NCBI RefSeq assembly: GCF_003408705.1
Contig: NZ_QAYL01000009.1
Coordinates: forward strand, 1 to 64,000
DNA: 64,000 nt
From: Mycobacterium uberis
GTDB lineage: Bacteria > Actinomycetota > Actinomycetes > Mycobacteriales > Mycobacteriaceae
Reading direction: 5' to 3'
Below, piece by piece: positions 10,080-21,594 of the stretch. Every line of letters begins with the position of its first letter. Within the stretch, counting starts at the first letter, position 1. Below the pieces are notes generated by a model. The model was not told the DNA's origin, searched no databases, and saw only the letters and a list, made by a program, of their open reading frames with translations. Position numbers and translations under genes: made by a program.

Positions 10080-11458
10080 TCTTCATGACCGACTTCGCCA
10101 AACTCGCTCAGGGATTCTAGTGTCGAGTTCGACAAGCTGGACAGTGGAATCAGCGAGCAACGCATCTTTGGTATGTAGCTAATAGCGCTGGCCAATCCCG
10201 AACTGATTGACGAGGTCAACGATGAAACCGTGTGAGACAAGTACATCGGACACGTGATGCGCAAACTGCGCTTCTTGATGAGCGATGGGCTGTTCACCGC
10301 TTATAAGCATGAGCCCAACTGGCGCAAGGCGTACACTAATTTTAATGATTTTAATGCCGGACTTTACCAAAAAAGTCATGATGATTTTTCTATTGTAGCA
10401 TAACTGTTACGGTCGGCGAACTCATCGAAGTTTGGCGCGCTTATAACGCCGACTAATCTTGAATCGGTATCCTTGCCTATGCTAATTGGCGCAACATCGC
10501 AATCATCGTTCGAGCCGGATCGGGCTACTAGTTCAGTACGCTCAGTGACCCCAGCGACAACGTGTTTATCGTCGTTGTTATCTGTGAACTTTCCTACTTC
10601 AGGCTCACCGCCCGCACCGACGCCATACCGTATCTATACCAAACTCTTTGGACAAAACAGAAACAACAGGATGTCGTAGATAACACCTACATCTGCTGGT
10701 ATGTCTGCGACATTGTCGACACTCGCCGCCGTAACTGCGATAGCAGGTCCTCACGACGACATGCTCGACATCATGTTGCACAGCATCGGTTCCGATACCG
10801 ACGATCAGCTCGACACCGACAACGTCATCAACTCTATCTTTACGCTGCTGGTTGCCGGCAGCGAGACCTTGGCCAACACCATCGCATTCGCCCTGCGTTA
10901 TCTGTCCGCAAACCCCGGCATCGCTGCCTAAGCTCACTGCGAAGTCGACCAATGCCGGTCCGACCGCAGCATCCCAATATATCGTTTCATTAGGTGACGT
11001 CGCCAAGCTGCGCTACCCACTCCGCGTCATCGATAAAATCCTGTACCTGTGGCCGGTAACGCCCGACTAACTACGTAAAGCCTGTCGCGACACCATCCTC
11101 GGAAACAGCAAACACCTTGTGTGCGCAAGTGATTGAATTTTTATCCTGCTTACGATCACTCACTGCTACTGAAACTGGGAAAATGCTAACGAATTCAACC
11201 CCGACCGTTTTTGCCTGAAAATCTACCAAGCTATCTGCTTACACTTATAAGCCCGTTGGTACCGGGACCCGGGCCTGCATCGGCCGCTAATTCGCTCTCC
11301 ACGAAATGGTGTTGGCGTTGGCTGCGATAGTGCATAAATTCACCGTGAAACCACAACCTAGTTACCAACTCCAGGTTATGACACTTAAGCCCAAGGGCCT
11401 GCTCTTACGTCTCCACCGTCGTCCCGAAGCCAAAGGTGCGGCCGACTGGGTACAATGA
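10080..11458 (+). pseudogene. Cytochrome P450 pseudogene (CYP102-like heme domain)
   Basis: Recognisable P450 blocks occur in order on the plus strand. First is an N-terminal region, IGHVMRKLRFLMSDGLFTAY with HEPNWRKAY. Next is the I-helix region, HDDMLDIMLHS and INSIFTLLVAGSETLANTIA, with the AGSET oxygen-activation motif. Last is the heme-binding end, VGTGTRACI followed by ALHEMVLALAAIVHKF and LKPKGLLLRLHRRPE, stopping at 11456-11458. The tail resembles the heme domain of CYP102-type fatty-acid hydroxylases. Frame changes and stops are frequent and the K-helix region is badly eroded. The leprosy bacillus is known to keep very few P450s, so this is one of the lost ones. Confidence 0.88.
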
Positions 11459-11506
11459 AGCTGGTGTTGAACTTGAGCTCTTTTGCTAATTGATTCCTGC
11501 GTTGAG

Positions 11507-11790
11507 TTAGATATCGGTCGTGATGTATTTCGCTTTGATCGGAGGCACAGTTGGCAACGAAGGCAGCTCCGTCAATCGACCTTCGCGGGCACGAAATCTG
11601 CGGTAGGCACTTGTAGTGTTCGATCGTGTCCCAGAGTTCGTAGATGATCCAGTGGCGCTTCGTCGTCCTGATCGACGAGTACGTCAGTGTGGAGATTGCC
11701 GTCGAATGCTCGGGTGTCCTGTAGCGCCCGACCCATGATGCCGTGAGCCGCCTACACCACTTCCGTTTTGAATTCAAGTTCGAGTAGCAT
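11507..11790 (-). pseudogene. Antibiotic-biosynthesis-monooxygenase (ABM) family pseudogene
   Basis: From the ATG at 11788-11790 the minus strand reads MLLELEFKTEVV, stop, AAHGIMGRALQDTRAFDGNL and HTDVLVDQDDEA. It then shifts frame to HWIIYELWDT and ends ELPSLPTVPPIKAKYITTDI before the stop at 11507-11509. Length (about 95 codons) and pattern match small dimeric ABM-domain proteins, which act as quinol or heme-type monooxygenases or accessory proteins. One in-frame stop and a frameshift inactivate it. It probably belonged with the convergent P450. Confidence 0.75.
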
Positions 11791-12079
11791 TGTCACCGGT
11801 ACGATAGCCTCCTAAGGTTGAGATTGTTATCTCAAAATAACTGTCTTCGTGCGGTTGCCTCATCAGCTTCGCGCGGTGCATGGGTACCGTGCGGGGAGCA
11901 CTACATGATCTGGGAAAGCGATATCGCGAGTGGTACCTCTTCGGCGGCTCGCCTATTGGTCGATGTTCCGCATCGTTACGGCAGTTAGAACGTAATTTCC
12001 ACCTAGTCGGGCACTTCTACACTTTTCAGCGAGTAGCGTTATTGTGCTGTGGACTTTGGACGATCCTGGGGATTCCTCG
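11791..12079. other. Intergenic stretch, no gene recognised
   Basis: A plus-strand frame at 11880-12137 is open for 85 codons but has no recognisable family. It may be residue of an older gene ahead of the DUF35 relic. Confidence 0.4.
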
Positions 12080-12200
12080 ATGCAGAAGGTATTCGTCTTC
12101 GAAAGCTCGTCCTGGCCTGCCGAGAACCCACAGCTAGTCGGCGGTTAATGCGGTGACTGTGGTGCCACCACCTACCACCGAATCAAGATTCGGTAACAAG
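12080..12200 (+). pseudogene. DUF35 (OB-fold/zinc-ribbon, acyl-CoA-associated) relic
   Basis: From ATG 12080 the frame gives MQKVFVFESSSWPAENPQLV, then a stop within GG-stop-CGDCGATTYHR. The WPAE..QL.GG.C..CG..T pattern is that of the rubredoxin-like zinc ribbon in DUF35 proteins, which pair with SCP-x-type thiolases. Only this N-terminal stump survives before the thiolase relic begins at 12238. The pairing with the following gene strengthens the call. Confidence 0.6.
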
Positions 12201-12237
12201 CCCCTTACGTACACGGTTACATCGGTAGGAGTCGGAG

Positions 12238-13310
12238 ATGGCCAGTGCTGACTAATGTATAGCCATCGTTGGCGTGAGCCTGTATCCCTTTGACAGGTTC
12301 GACCAGACCGCAATTGCAGATGGGTTACGAGGTTATCCAATCCGCGCTGACGGACGTTGGGTGCAATTGGAAAGACATGCAATTCGGCTTAGACTGCAGC
12401 CACGAAGTGTCCAACCTCGATACGGTGACGCGTCTGGTCGGGCTGGCCAGTATCCCGTTCACCAACGTGTTTAACGCCTGTGCCACGGCAGCCAGCGTCA
12501 TTCAACAGGCCGTTGACACGATTCGGTATTGCCGTTGGCCTGGACGAGCGTCTCCGCGGCGCCTTCACTGACTATTCAGCTAAGTTGACGTTGCCACAAT
12601 GGTACGGGCAGAGCGGACAGTTCGTCACCACCAAGTTTTTCGGAATGAAGGAGAACAAATACTTACACGACCACGACATCTCTCAGACCATGCTGAACAA
12701 AATCGCCGCTAAAAACTACCGTAACGGTGCACTTAACCCGAATACATTCCTTCGCAAGCCGATGATTGAGGACGAGATCATCAAACTCAACTGTGCTATG
12801 TTGTTGATTCACGCAATGCATGTTCTGTGTGTCCGACGAGGGTGTTGTCGCCATGACTGCGTGCCTCGGCTATACGGCGCTTACAACGTGTATGCTGCCT
12901 TTGCTCCGTTCGCGGAAGATGCCTCGCCGGTGGTGTACGTGGCCAAAGTCGTTTACGAATCCGCAGGTATCGGACCCGAGGACATCGGCCTCGTCCTAGC
13001 TGCAGGACATCGATGCCTGTGCTTAGGTCATCCACATGGCCGAGATGGGCCTGTGCGCTGACGGCGAGCAAGAAAAACTGATGGCTGACGACGCCACTTA
13101 GATCCACGGATCGATTCTGATCAACACTGATGACGGGTTGATTGCAAACGGCGATTTGATCGGAGCACTAAGGCTGCGACAGACGCGCGAGCCGATTATT
13201 CAGTTGCGAGGCGGGCGAACATCAGGTATTCGACAACTTGCGTGTTGGTCTGGGTCAAGTGTGTGTATGGTGCGCTGAGGGCTTCGTCAACGACCATCCT
13301 GTCGGTCTAG
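12238..13310 (+). pseudogene. SCP-x-type thiolase / lipid-transfer protein pseudogene
   Basis: The start ATG 12238 is preceded by AGGAGTCGGAG. After MASAD there is an in-frame stop, then IAIVGVSLYPFDRF. Blocks in several frames follow: QMGYEVIQSALTDVGC, TNVFNACATAASVIQQAVD (with the active cysteine NAC), GRAGQFVTTKFFGM-like and HDHDISQTML. The final part is VIHMAEMGLCADGEQEKLMA, IHGSILINTDDGLIANGD and TTILSV, ending at 13308-13310. This matches non-specific lipid-transfer/thiolase proteins used in sterol or fatty-acid side-chain cleavage. Several frameshifts and stops are present. The stop overlaps that of convergent ercc3. Confidence 0.85.
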
Positions 13311-14956
13311 ATCGCCGGTCCCAGTAGGTCGTCGGTGTCGTGGATAATGTAGCGGTAGCCCTGCTCGGCTAGGAATCGCTGCCGGTGTGCTGCGTACTCG
13401 GCGTCCAGGCTGTCGCGGGCGACCACTGTGTAAAAGATGGCTCCATTGTCGTCGGCCTTGGGCCGCAGCAACCGGCCCAGACGCTGCGCCTCCTCTTGAC
13501 GTGAGCCAAAAGTTCCCGAAACTTGTACTGCCACAGTTAGTTCTGGAAAGTCGATGGAAAAGTTGGCGACCTTGGACACCACCAGTGTTGAGAATGCACC
13601 GTGACGGAACGCGTCGAACAGCGCTTCGCGTTGTTTGGTTCTTGTTGCCCCCCTGAATGACCGGAGCGTTGAGCTCGACGCCAAGCTCGTCGAGCTAATC
13701 CAAGTAGGCACCGATCACGAGGGTTTGCTCGCCGGGGTGGCGACCCAGCACCGACTTGACCACTGCAATCTTCGATTGCGCCGTCGCGCAAACACGGTAG
13801 CGCTCTTTGGGTTCGGCGGTGGCATAGGCCATTTTCTCGTTGTCGGTCAACGTTACCCGAACTTCAACGCACTCCGCTGGCGCGATCCAGCCCTGCGCCT
13901 CAATCTCTTTCCACAGCGTGTCATAGCGTTTCGGGCCGATCAAGGAAAACACGTCACCCTCGCGACAGTCTTCGCGAATCAACGTGGCGGTCAGACCCAG
14001 TCGTCGCTTGGATTGCAGGTCGGCGGTCATCCGGAACACTGGTGCCGGCAACAGGTGCACTTCGTTGTAGATGATTAACCCCAGTCTCGGCTGCCGAACA
14101 GTTCCAGATGCCGGTACTTGCCCTTGGTACGGCGGGTGATCATCTGGTAAGTTGATATGATCACTGGTCGGATTTCCTTGCGTTCTCCGGAGTACTCACC
14201 AATTTCGCCTTCAGTCAACGAAGTGCGCGCGACCAGCTCGTTTTTCCACTGTCGCGCAGCTACGATGTTGGTGACCAGGATCAGCGTCGTCGTTCCGGCT
14301 TTCGCCATCGCGGCCGCCCCCACCAGCGTTTTGCCGGCGCCGCACGGCAGCGCCACCACTCCGGAGCCGCCAGACCAGAACGAGTCAGCGGCCAGCTGCT
14401 GGTAGTCGCGCAGCTGCCAACCGTCTTGCTGCAAGCTGATTGGGTATGTCTCACCGTCGAAGTAACCAGCGAGATCTTCTGCAGGCCAACCAATCTTGAG
14501 TAAAAGTTGTTTGATTCGGCCGCGTTCGCTGGGATGGACGATGACGGTTTCGTCGTCAATCCGGGATCCCAGCATCGGTGCGATTTTCTTGTTACGCAAT
14601 ACCTCCTCAAGCACTGTGCGATCCAGGCTTACCGATGTCAGGCCGTGGGCAGGATTCTTGACCAGCTGCAGCCGCCCATAGCGGGCTATAGTGTCGACGA
14701 TGTCGACCAGCAGCGGCTGCGGCACCGCGTAGCGGGAGTGACTGATCAATGCGTCGACAACTTGCTCAGCGTCATGGCCTGCGGCTCGGGCGTTCCACAA
14801 CGCCAACGGTGTGATGCGGTAGGTGTGCACGTGTTCGGGTGCGCGTTCCAGCTCGGCGAACGGCCCTATAGCGGCACGTGCAACATTGGCCAGCTCATGG
14901 CCCACTTCGAGCAGCACTGTTTTATAGGACTGCACTATCAACGGCCCGTCGGTCAC
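13307..14956 (-). pseudogene. ercc3: DNA helicase Ercc3 (XPB-like) pseudogene
   Basis: The first 293 codons are open from the ATG at 14954-14956, with Walker A in ALPCGAGKTLVGAAAMAKAG and the helicase motif STYQMITRRTKG. Then a frameshift occurs near 14080 within SRDWG/LIIY. The next frame reads LIIYNEVHLLPAPVFRMTAD and GLTATLIRED. The DEVH Walker B of relatives is NEVH here. An in-frame TAG follows VIGAYLD near 13697, where relatives have glutamine. Another frameshift lies just after, before REALFDAF. The C-terminal domain VSGTFGSRQEEAQRLGRLLR is intact to the stop at 13307-13309. Total span (about 549 codons) matches the family. Three lesions plus the altered catalytic residue argue against function, unless they are assembly errors. 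Confidence 0.85.
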
Positions 14957-14997
14957 TAGTACCGCTCCTTTTCATCGCTGGCGGTCATGGGATTCCA

Positions 14998-17259
14998 TTA
15001 TTGGTCGTCGGGCGACATCATTGACGTGATGTGGTGGATGGCAAAATCGCGTAGCCGCCCGGGCTCCGAATCGAAGGCCATCAGCTGATTGCCCCGTATG
15101 GCGATTGGCAATATCACCTGCTGGGTGGTCACGCCGGCAGCTTCGCGATAGCCGATCCTTAGCGTGATCTGTTCTCTCGTGGCGCGTTGCAACAGCGACA
15201 TGGTGACGGCAGGGTCGATGCGGATATTGCTAAACGGTGTAGCGGTCACGTTACGTAGCACTGCGATGACCGCGTTTAGGGTTTCAGTGCTTGGGTGCTG
15301 CGGTGAGTGGTATAGCCATCGATGCTGTGGTGTGAGTAACCGTGCTCCGCGAGGTCGGATGTCAACGACGGAGCCGGAGGAGTCTTCGGCGGCTGGAGCG
15401 AACCCTGCGGCCCGCAATGCAACGAGGACTTTGACGATGGGGCGGGAGATATCGCCACTGTGGGAGCCAGGGCCCTTAGCTGCAGCTCTTCTGCGGCCGT
15501 CACAGCTTGGGCCAGCAGCGCCGGGTCCTCGCACCGGATAAACGATGCGGCCATGCCAACCCGGAGTTGGCCATGTCGACGCGCAACATCATTAATGAGA
15601 TATATAAGTCCTTGTGGCACTGGCATTTTAGAATGTTTTGTAAAGAGTGCATGCATCCAATCGCGAGTTTTACTGATGTCTAACGCATGCCGGATTGACT
15701 GCTCGCTGATGCGGTATACGCACGCTGCGCCGGCTGATTCTAGGGTGGCCACCGCGCCAAGTTCCTTGGCGAGATCGCGTTGTAGCGGCCCGGGTACGAC
15801 GATCGTCAGGTCAGCCTGCACGAGAAAATAGTCGGTCGGTTTGGGCAGTGCCCGTGTCATCGCCGTGACCGTGGCCGCGAGGTCAGCGGAGGCAACGGTC
15901 TCGTCCAGCAGCGCGCGTCCGGGTATGCTGATCGCGCCGCGACCCACCAGGCCCATTGTGTGGCTTTCGGCCAACAGGTCGGCGATAGGTTCGGGCTGCA
16001 GCCTCTTGGCCCAGTGTGGGCGCCGCCAGGTCAGCGCCGCCGACACTTCAGCTGCGCCGACACCGGCTCCGGCTGGTAGTTCGGCGAGCAGGCCAAGCAA
16101 CAGCCGGCGATCTAGCGGTGCTGCTGTTGAATACAACGAATCTGAAAGGGCGACATACGGTTTAGCGTCGGTTCCGCGGCTGCCTATCAACGCGGGCCGG
16201 CACGGCAAGTCAAGCCAGGTGCTGGCCAGCAGATACCAACGCTCCGCGAGCGACATCGCGGTGAACCGGTCGGCTGTCACCGTCGGTGCCCAATAGGGGC
16301 TGTCACCAATGGTTGGTTCAGAGTCGGGCATGCCGCTGGCGATTAATCCAGCCGCGGCCGCGACCTCGAGGAGCAAGCCCAGCCGCGGCTCGTCGATGCC
16401 GGTAGCTTTGGCCAGCCGCTTGACTTCACGAACTCCTAGTCCGCCGTTGCGTAGCTCGGAAACCGGTGCGTTGCCGAGGATCTCAAGCAGGACATCAAGT
16501 TCGTGTAGCGTCTCGATGACCGCCCCGGCGGCCGCGGCGTCGGCGTCATTAGGGTGTGGTTGTCGAAACCACCGGATCCGGCTGCGTCAGCTGTCGTGGA
16601 CCGGGATACTTGCCGCGCAACACCTGCCCGACGCGGCGGGGCAGAATCACCGTTTCGGTATTGATCCGTCGTAGTAGACCTATTTTAATTAGCTGGGATA
16701 CTGGCTGATCGGGTGAGGCTTCAGGTATGGCGTCGCGGGTGTGCTCCAGCGGGGCCCCTTCGAGCAATTTCTGTAGCACGTCCAGCTGCGCTTGGTTGAG
16801 TCCGGCTATCAGCTCGGCGATCTGTTCGCTGGTGCGCGAAACGTCCTCGAGCGTGACTTGCCCCGGATGCCATAGCAATGCCGTAGCGGAGTTGGCGGCT
16901 ATCCGGACCGTTGTCTCGCCCCAGGCCAGAGCGCGTTGTCGAAGGCAGTCTAGCGCGCTGACCACATCGGCCTGGGGAGCGCGGTCGCCGATCAGTGCCT
17001 GCAGTTTGGTGGTCGGTACTGGCCTGCTATCGGCCTGCAGCACTAGCAGTGCATCGATCACCACGATTTGTAAGAAGTCGAGCTCGTCGGTGGCAGCCTT
17101 GATTGACTGGCGGGCCTGTGCCCGCTCAGCCAGTGCCGCGATACTGCCGGGTGGCGGTTGAGCCAGGTCGGGCCGTAACTCCAGCAGCTGGATCAGTCGC
17201 TCGTCGGGCAAGTCGGCTAGCTAGGACCCCAGCGGGATATCCGGGGTGTTGTCGGTCAT
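14998..17259 (-). pseudogene. Rv0862c-like helicase-associated protein (XPB/Ssl2-like) pseudogene
   Basis: This is the neighbour of ercc3 in mycobacteria, a protein of about 750 residues with winged-helix-like repeats and a C-terminal DUF (helicase_C_3). From the start codon at 17257-17259 it reads MTDNTPDIPLGS and meets an amber stop where relatives have tryptophan. It then continues DERLIQLLELRPDLAQPPPG in frame to a frameshift at about 16550 (VSTTTP/NDADAAAAGAV). A second frameshift lies near 15440 (ISPAP/ISRPIVKVLVALRAAGF). Between lesions it is very well conserved, so the mutations look recent. The stop is at 14998-15000. It was probably co-transcribed with ercc3, 42 bp downstream. Confidence 0.87.
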
Positions 17260-17373
17260 TGCTGATTAGCGTAAGGCAGCTGGGCGCGATGCAAGGCTTG
17301 CCCGAATCAGCGGGCGGGCATGAGCCCACAGCAGCGGTGCGTAGCGTCACGTACAGGTATAAGACCTGTAAGA

Positions 17374-17583
17374 ATGTATGTTGTGATTGATATTGCTAAG
17401 AGTAAAGTACGCAAAAACAGATACGTGGACAATGGCTGGCCGACGATTGATCCAGACGGCCACGCGGTAAGCGAACTGGTGACCGACTGCACAGGCGCGT
17501 TATCGCCCTTCGGTGAGGTGGTGTTTCCGCTGCCCGCCGACGACTTGCCCTACGTGCATCCGGTCACCGTCATCAACCGGTAG
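17374..17583 (+). CDS. Small conserved hypothetical protein (Rv0863 position)
   Basis: An open frame of 69 codons from the ATG at 17374 reads [19 protein letters not shown] and [20 protein letters not shown], and ends in [12 protein letters not shown]. An upstream in-frame ATG at 17320 would give 87 residues. The sequence looks protein-like, with conserved-looking DPDGH and [10 protein letters not shown] stretches. It occupies the place of a small hypothetical gene between the helicase pair and moaC in M. tuberculosis. I do not know a function. It may be intact or a fragment lacking its N-terminus, since no clear ribosome site precedes 17374. Confidence 0.45.
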   Translation: MYVVIDIAKSKVRKNRYVDNGWPTIDPDGHAVSELVTDCTGALSPFGEVVFPLPADDLPYVHPVTVINR

Positions 17584-17593
17584 AGCCACCGAG

Positions 17594-18125
17594 ATGGCTA
17601 GGGCCTATGGGGTGCCTAGGCCTGCTGTGACATGCGGATCGGGAGAATCCCGTTCGGGCCCGTTGTCGCATCTAGATGAGCAGGGGGCAGAGCATATAAT
17701 CGATGGCACCGAAAAGGTCATCATCAAGCGTACCGCCGTTGCTGCGGGAGCCTTGCATCCCTCAGCACACGTTGGTAACGCTGATCTCGACCAGGGAGCC
17801 TGCCCAAAGGTGGTGCGTTGGCTGCCGCACGGGTAGTGGGCATTCTGGCGGTCAAATGCACCAGCGACTTGGTCCTGCTATCTCATTAGTTTGCCCTCAC
17901 CAGTGTCGACGTGGACTTCACCGTCGGCGAATCGGATATCGAGATCACCGCTACACTGAACAGCACCGACCGCACCGGTAGTGGAGATGGAGGCGCTGAC
18001 CACTGTCAGCGTGGTCCGGCTAACTCTCTATAGACATGATCAAAGCGGTTAACCCGGTCGCCCGCGTCGACTACACTCGCGTGTTTCGCCAGGAGGGTGG
18101 TAGAAGAGGAGCTTGGGCATGGTGA
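17594..18125 (+). pseudogene. moaC2: Molybdenum cofactor biosynthesis protein MoaC pseudogene
   Basis: Reads MARAYGVPRP from the ATG at 17594, then LSHLDEQGAEHIIDGTEKV and KRTAVAAGALHPSAHV, then shifts frame. Later blocks include ALTSVDVDFTVGESDIEI, VEMEALTTVSVVRL-like and DMIKAVNPVARVDYT, ending RRGAWAW at the stop 18123-18125. MoaC acts with MoaA to make cyclic pyranopterin monophosphate. Several frameshifts inactivate it. It overlaps the start of the mog relic, showing the old operon structure. Confidence 0.87.
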
Positions 18126-18611
18126 CAGGCGGTCGTTCCGCGTTAATCATCATTGCTGCTACCCGTGCGTTGTCTGGTATGTTTGACGATGGATGTGGGC
18201 TAAATCATCCTGGAGTATCTTGGACAGCTTGGGTTTTTCCTGCCTGTGCAGCCGGAGGTGGTTGCCGACGGGAACCCGGTTAGTGAAGCGTTGCGGTACG
18301 CGGTCGATGCGCACGCCGGTGTTAACATCACCTCCGGTGACACCAGCATCTCGTATAGTCTAGCATCCCCAGCCAGACTGTGGCGGTGCTGAACTAAAAG
18401 ATCCCCGGGCTTGCCGATGCTATACGTCGGAGCGGGTTACCAAACGTACCGACGTCGGTACTACTTCGTGGGCTGTGCAGTGTGGCCAGCCGGATCTTAA
18501 TCGTAAATTTGCCCGGTTTGCTCAGCGTGGTGCGTGACGGTCTCACGATACATCGTTAATGTTCTAGAACACGCGTTCGATCAGCTCGCCAGAGGAGATC
18601 ACCAACGATGA
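18119..18611 (+). pseudogene. mog: Molybdopterin adenylyltransferase-like Mog pseudogene
   Basis: Starts MVTGGRSALIIIAATRALSG at 18119, overlapping the end of moaC. It is then frameshifted (QPEVVADGNPVSEALRYAV and VNITSGDTSIS are visible in other frames; intact relatives have TSGGTG here). It ends NLPGLLSVVRDGL and [15 protein letters not shown] before the stop at 18609-18611. Mog/MoaB activates molybdopterin by adenylylation. Multiple frame changes make this dead. The stop overlaps the moaE ATG in an ATGA arrangement. Confidence 0.83.
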
Positions 18612-19026
18612 CACTAGTTCTGTTCAACGAGCAGCCGATCTCACTGGCCGAGCACGAGGATTTGGTGAGTTATCAATCGGCCGGAACTGTCGTCGGTTTC
18701 GTTGGAATGATCTGTGACCATGACGATCGACGTCGAGTGTTGCGGCAGGAGTATTCCGCACATCCGTTGGCTGCTCAGGTGTTCACCGACGTGGTGATTG
18801 AAGTAGCTGAGCAGCCCAACGAGGTGCATGTGGTCGCAGTCAGCCACCAGGATCGGTGTGCTGCAGAGCGGCGAGGCCGCCTTGGTGGCCGCGGTCTAAG
18901 CAGATCATCGACAGGTGGCATTCAACACCTGCGTCCCTCTGGTCAATACCATTGAGGCACGGTTGCCGACGTGGAGGGTATCAGCTCTTCGATGACGGCA
19001 CTGACCAATCGGCGAGTTCGGCCTGA
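18608..19026 (+). pseudogene. moaE2: Molybdopterin synthase large subunit MoaE pseudogene
   Basis: The first 80 or so codons are open ([52 protein letters not shown]). A frameshift follows SHQDR near 18855. The remainder is seen in another frame as [13 protein letters not shown], stop, [15 protein letters not shown], then [11 protein letters not shown] before the stop at 19024-19026. MoaE with MoaD inserts dithiolene sulfur into molybdopterin. The gene cannot make an intact subunit. Confidence 0.87.
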
Positions 19027-19067
19027 CCGAAGCTGGCCACATCAAGACCTGCCTGCGACGCAGGGCG

Positions 19068-20035
<968 letters not shown>

Positions 20036-20196
20036 CGGTTGCAGGCGCTATCGTCACGTGTTGAGGAGCTTTGTGTTTCGCGTGTCGTAATGCGACAAAA
20101 TTCCAAGAACTGACCATGTTTACGCAGTTCACAAGCACTCGATATCGGTCCGTGTCCGTGTCGTTGTCGTTCCGTTATGTGCTGAACATCACAGCC

Positions 20197-20480
20197 CTAT
20201 ACACCCGCAAAAGGTGGCAAGACGTCGATCGTGTCACCGGAATACAGTGCCATGGCTTGGTCGTGAACAACGATGCTGTCGCGCAGATAGGAGCATCAGC
20301 TCAAATACTATGGCGAGCCACACACCCCGCACCGCACGGGTCTCTACCAACTCGGCGGCTGTGGCTCCCGGTCACAACGTCACTCCCGGTCACAATGTCA
20401 TCAGTCTCCAATTCGGCGCCAGCAACCACCTGCGTGGCGGCTAAATAGCGTACCTTGACCCGAATTCCGACCGATTTGGT
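20197..20480 (-). pseudogene. moaD2: Molybdopterin synthase small subunit MoaD pseudogene
   Basis: The N-terminal part IRVKVRYLAATQVVAGAE is followed by a degraded, partly repetitive middle in which GTGACCGGGAGTGACGTT and GTGACCGGGAGCCAC are near-duplicates. The end, in another frame, reads SYLRDSIVVHDQAMALYSGD then TIDVLPPFAGV and the stop at 20197-20199. Active MoaD ends in a Gly-Gly thiocarboxylate tail (PPFAGG); here the last residue is valine. The gene is frameshifted and the key terminus is lost. Confidence 0.8.
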
Positions 20481-21594
20481 CGGGTACTTTAGCTGCTGTT
20501 CGCGCCCCTTGGGCGGTTGGGCTGGACAAAGGTTGGGTTTCGTTGATGCCAGGGCCAGCGGACTTGCCCTCAAGGCGATGCGCCACGCTGTTTCGATGGT
20601 CTTGTCGTCCGCGTTGCTGCGCAGCAGGACGTGTTAGGTTGGTCTTCATCACTTGAAAACAGACAGCTACGGATTTGGCCGTCGACCGTCAACCGGGTGC
20701 GGTCACAGCTCGTGCATAAGGCGTTCGATGCCGAGGCAATGACGCCGAACTTCCCCGGCGGCATGGCACAATAGATATTGATTAAGTTAGAATTCGGTTG
20801 TAGGCGGGCCGTGCGGCGCTAGGTCCTATCGCAACCGGAAGTGAGGTTGTTAGTGTCGCTAGAACGTCGCCGGTGTCAGTACAGCCTCCTACTGTCAGTG
20901 TTACTTAGGGCATACCATCATCTGCTTGATGAGCTGTAACTGCATCGCTTTGATCCAGGCAGAATTGCAACAACTTGACGACATTTTCGTGCCTGTTTGT
21001 AGGGTCCAGCACGGCTTTCACCTTGACCGGCACGCAACCTGTCTGCTTGGCGGCAGCCAAGGCGGTCACCACGTCAGTAAGTCGGTCTCGACGGGTGGTG
21101 GCCGCAAAGCGGGCGTGGCCCACGCTGTGCATCGACACGTTGACTTAGTTCAGGTCTGCGTCAGCCAGAGTGGGCAGCCCGCCAGGCCAGTCCTAACACT
21201 GTTGGTAGTTAATGAGACCGCCGGTCGGCGGTGCAGACTGGTTGTCGCTGCGACCATCTCTTTATAGGTAGCGGGACAAGAGTGGCTCACCACCGGTGAA
21301 CTGCACGCTGGTAACGTCGCGCCTGGATGACCGCGATGCCCATGAGCCTGGTGAGTTCGTCGGGCCGCCGCAGCTGCTGGTCCGGCAGTTGATCCAGACC
21401 TGCTGCTAGCATGCAATTAGGCGCAGCGTAGGTTGCAGCGGTCAGTCAGCGATACCCGCGGGTTCGGTGGCTAACCTGCCGAATGTGTCCACTAGAAGGC
21501 AATCGGTCGGTACGTTCCGAGTGGCGGTGTGGTTGTTCATCTGGTTCGGCATGTGGTCAGGTATTGCCGGCACTCCTAAAGTGGTCAGCGTCAT
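20481..21594 (-). pseudogene. moaA2: GTP 3',8-cyclase MoaA pseudogene (radical SAM)
   Basis: From the ATG at 21592-21594 it reads MTLTTLGVPAIPDHMPNQMN and LVDTFGRLAT. The radical-SAM CxxxCxxC region that should follow is badly damaged. Later blocks include VTSVQFTGGEPLLSRYL, the ITRRDRLTDVVTALAAAKQT stretch, VKVKAVLDPTNRHENVVKLL and the C-terminal cluster region PPGKFGVIASASNALCTSCD with RTRLTVDGQIRSCLFSSDE. It catalyses the first step of molybdopterin synthesis. Several frameshifts and stops are present. Its ATG overlaps the stop of the YccF-like relic. Confidence 0.87.

Noticed and set aside
9956-10379. Open frames on the minus strand opposite the P450 relic
   Set aside because: The opposite strand carries recognisable P450 sequence, so these are antisense shadows.
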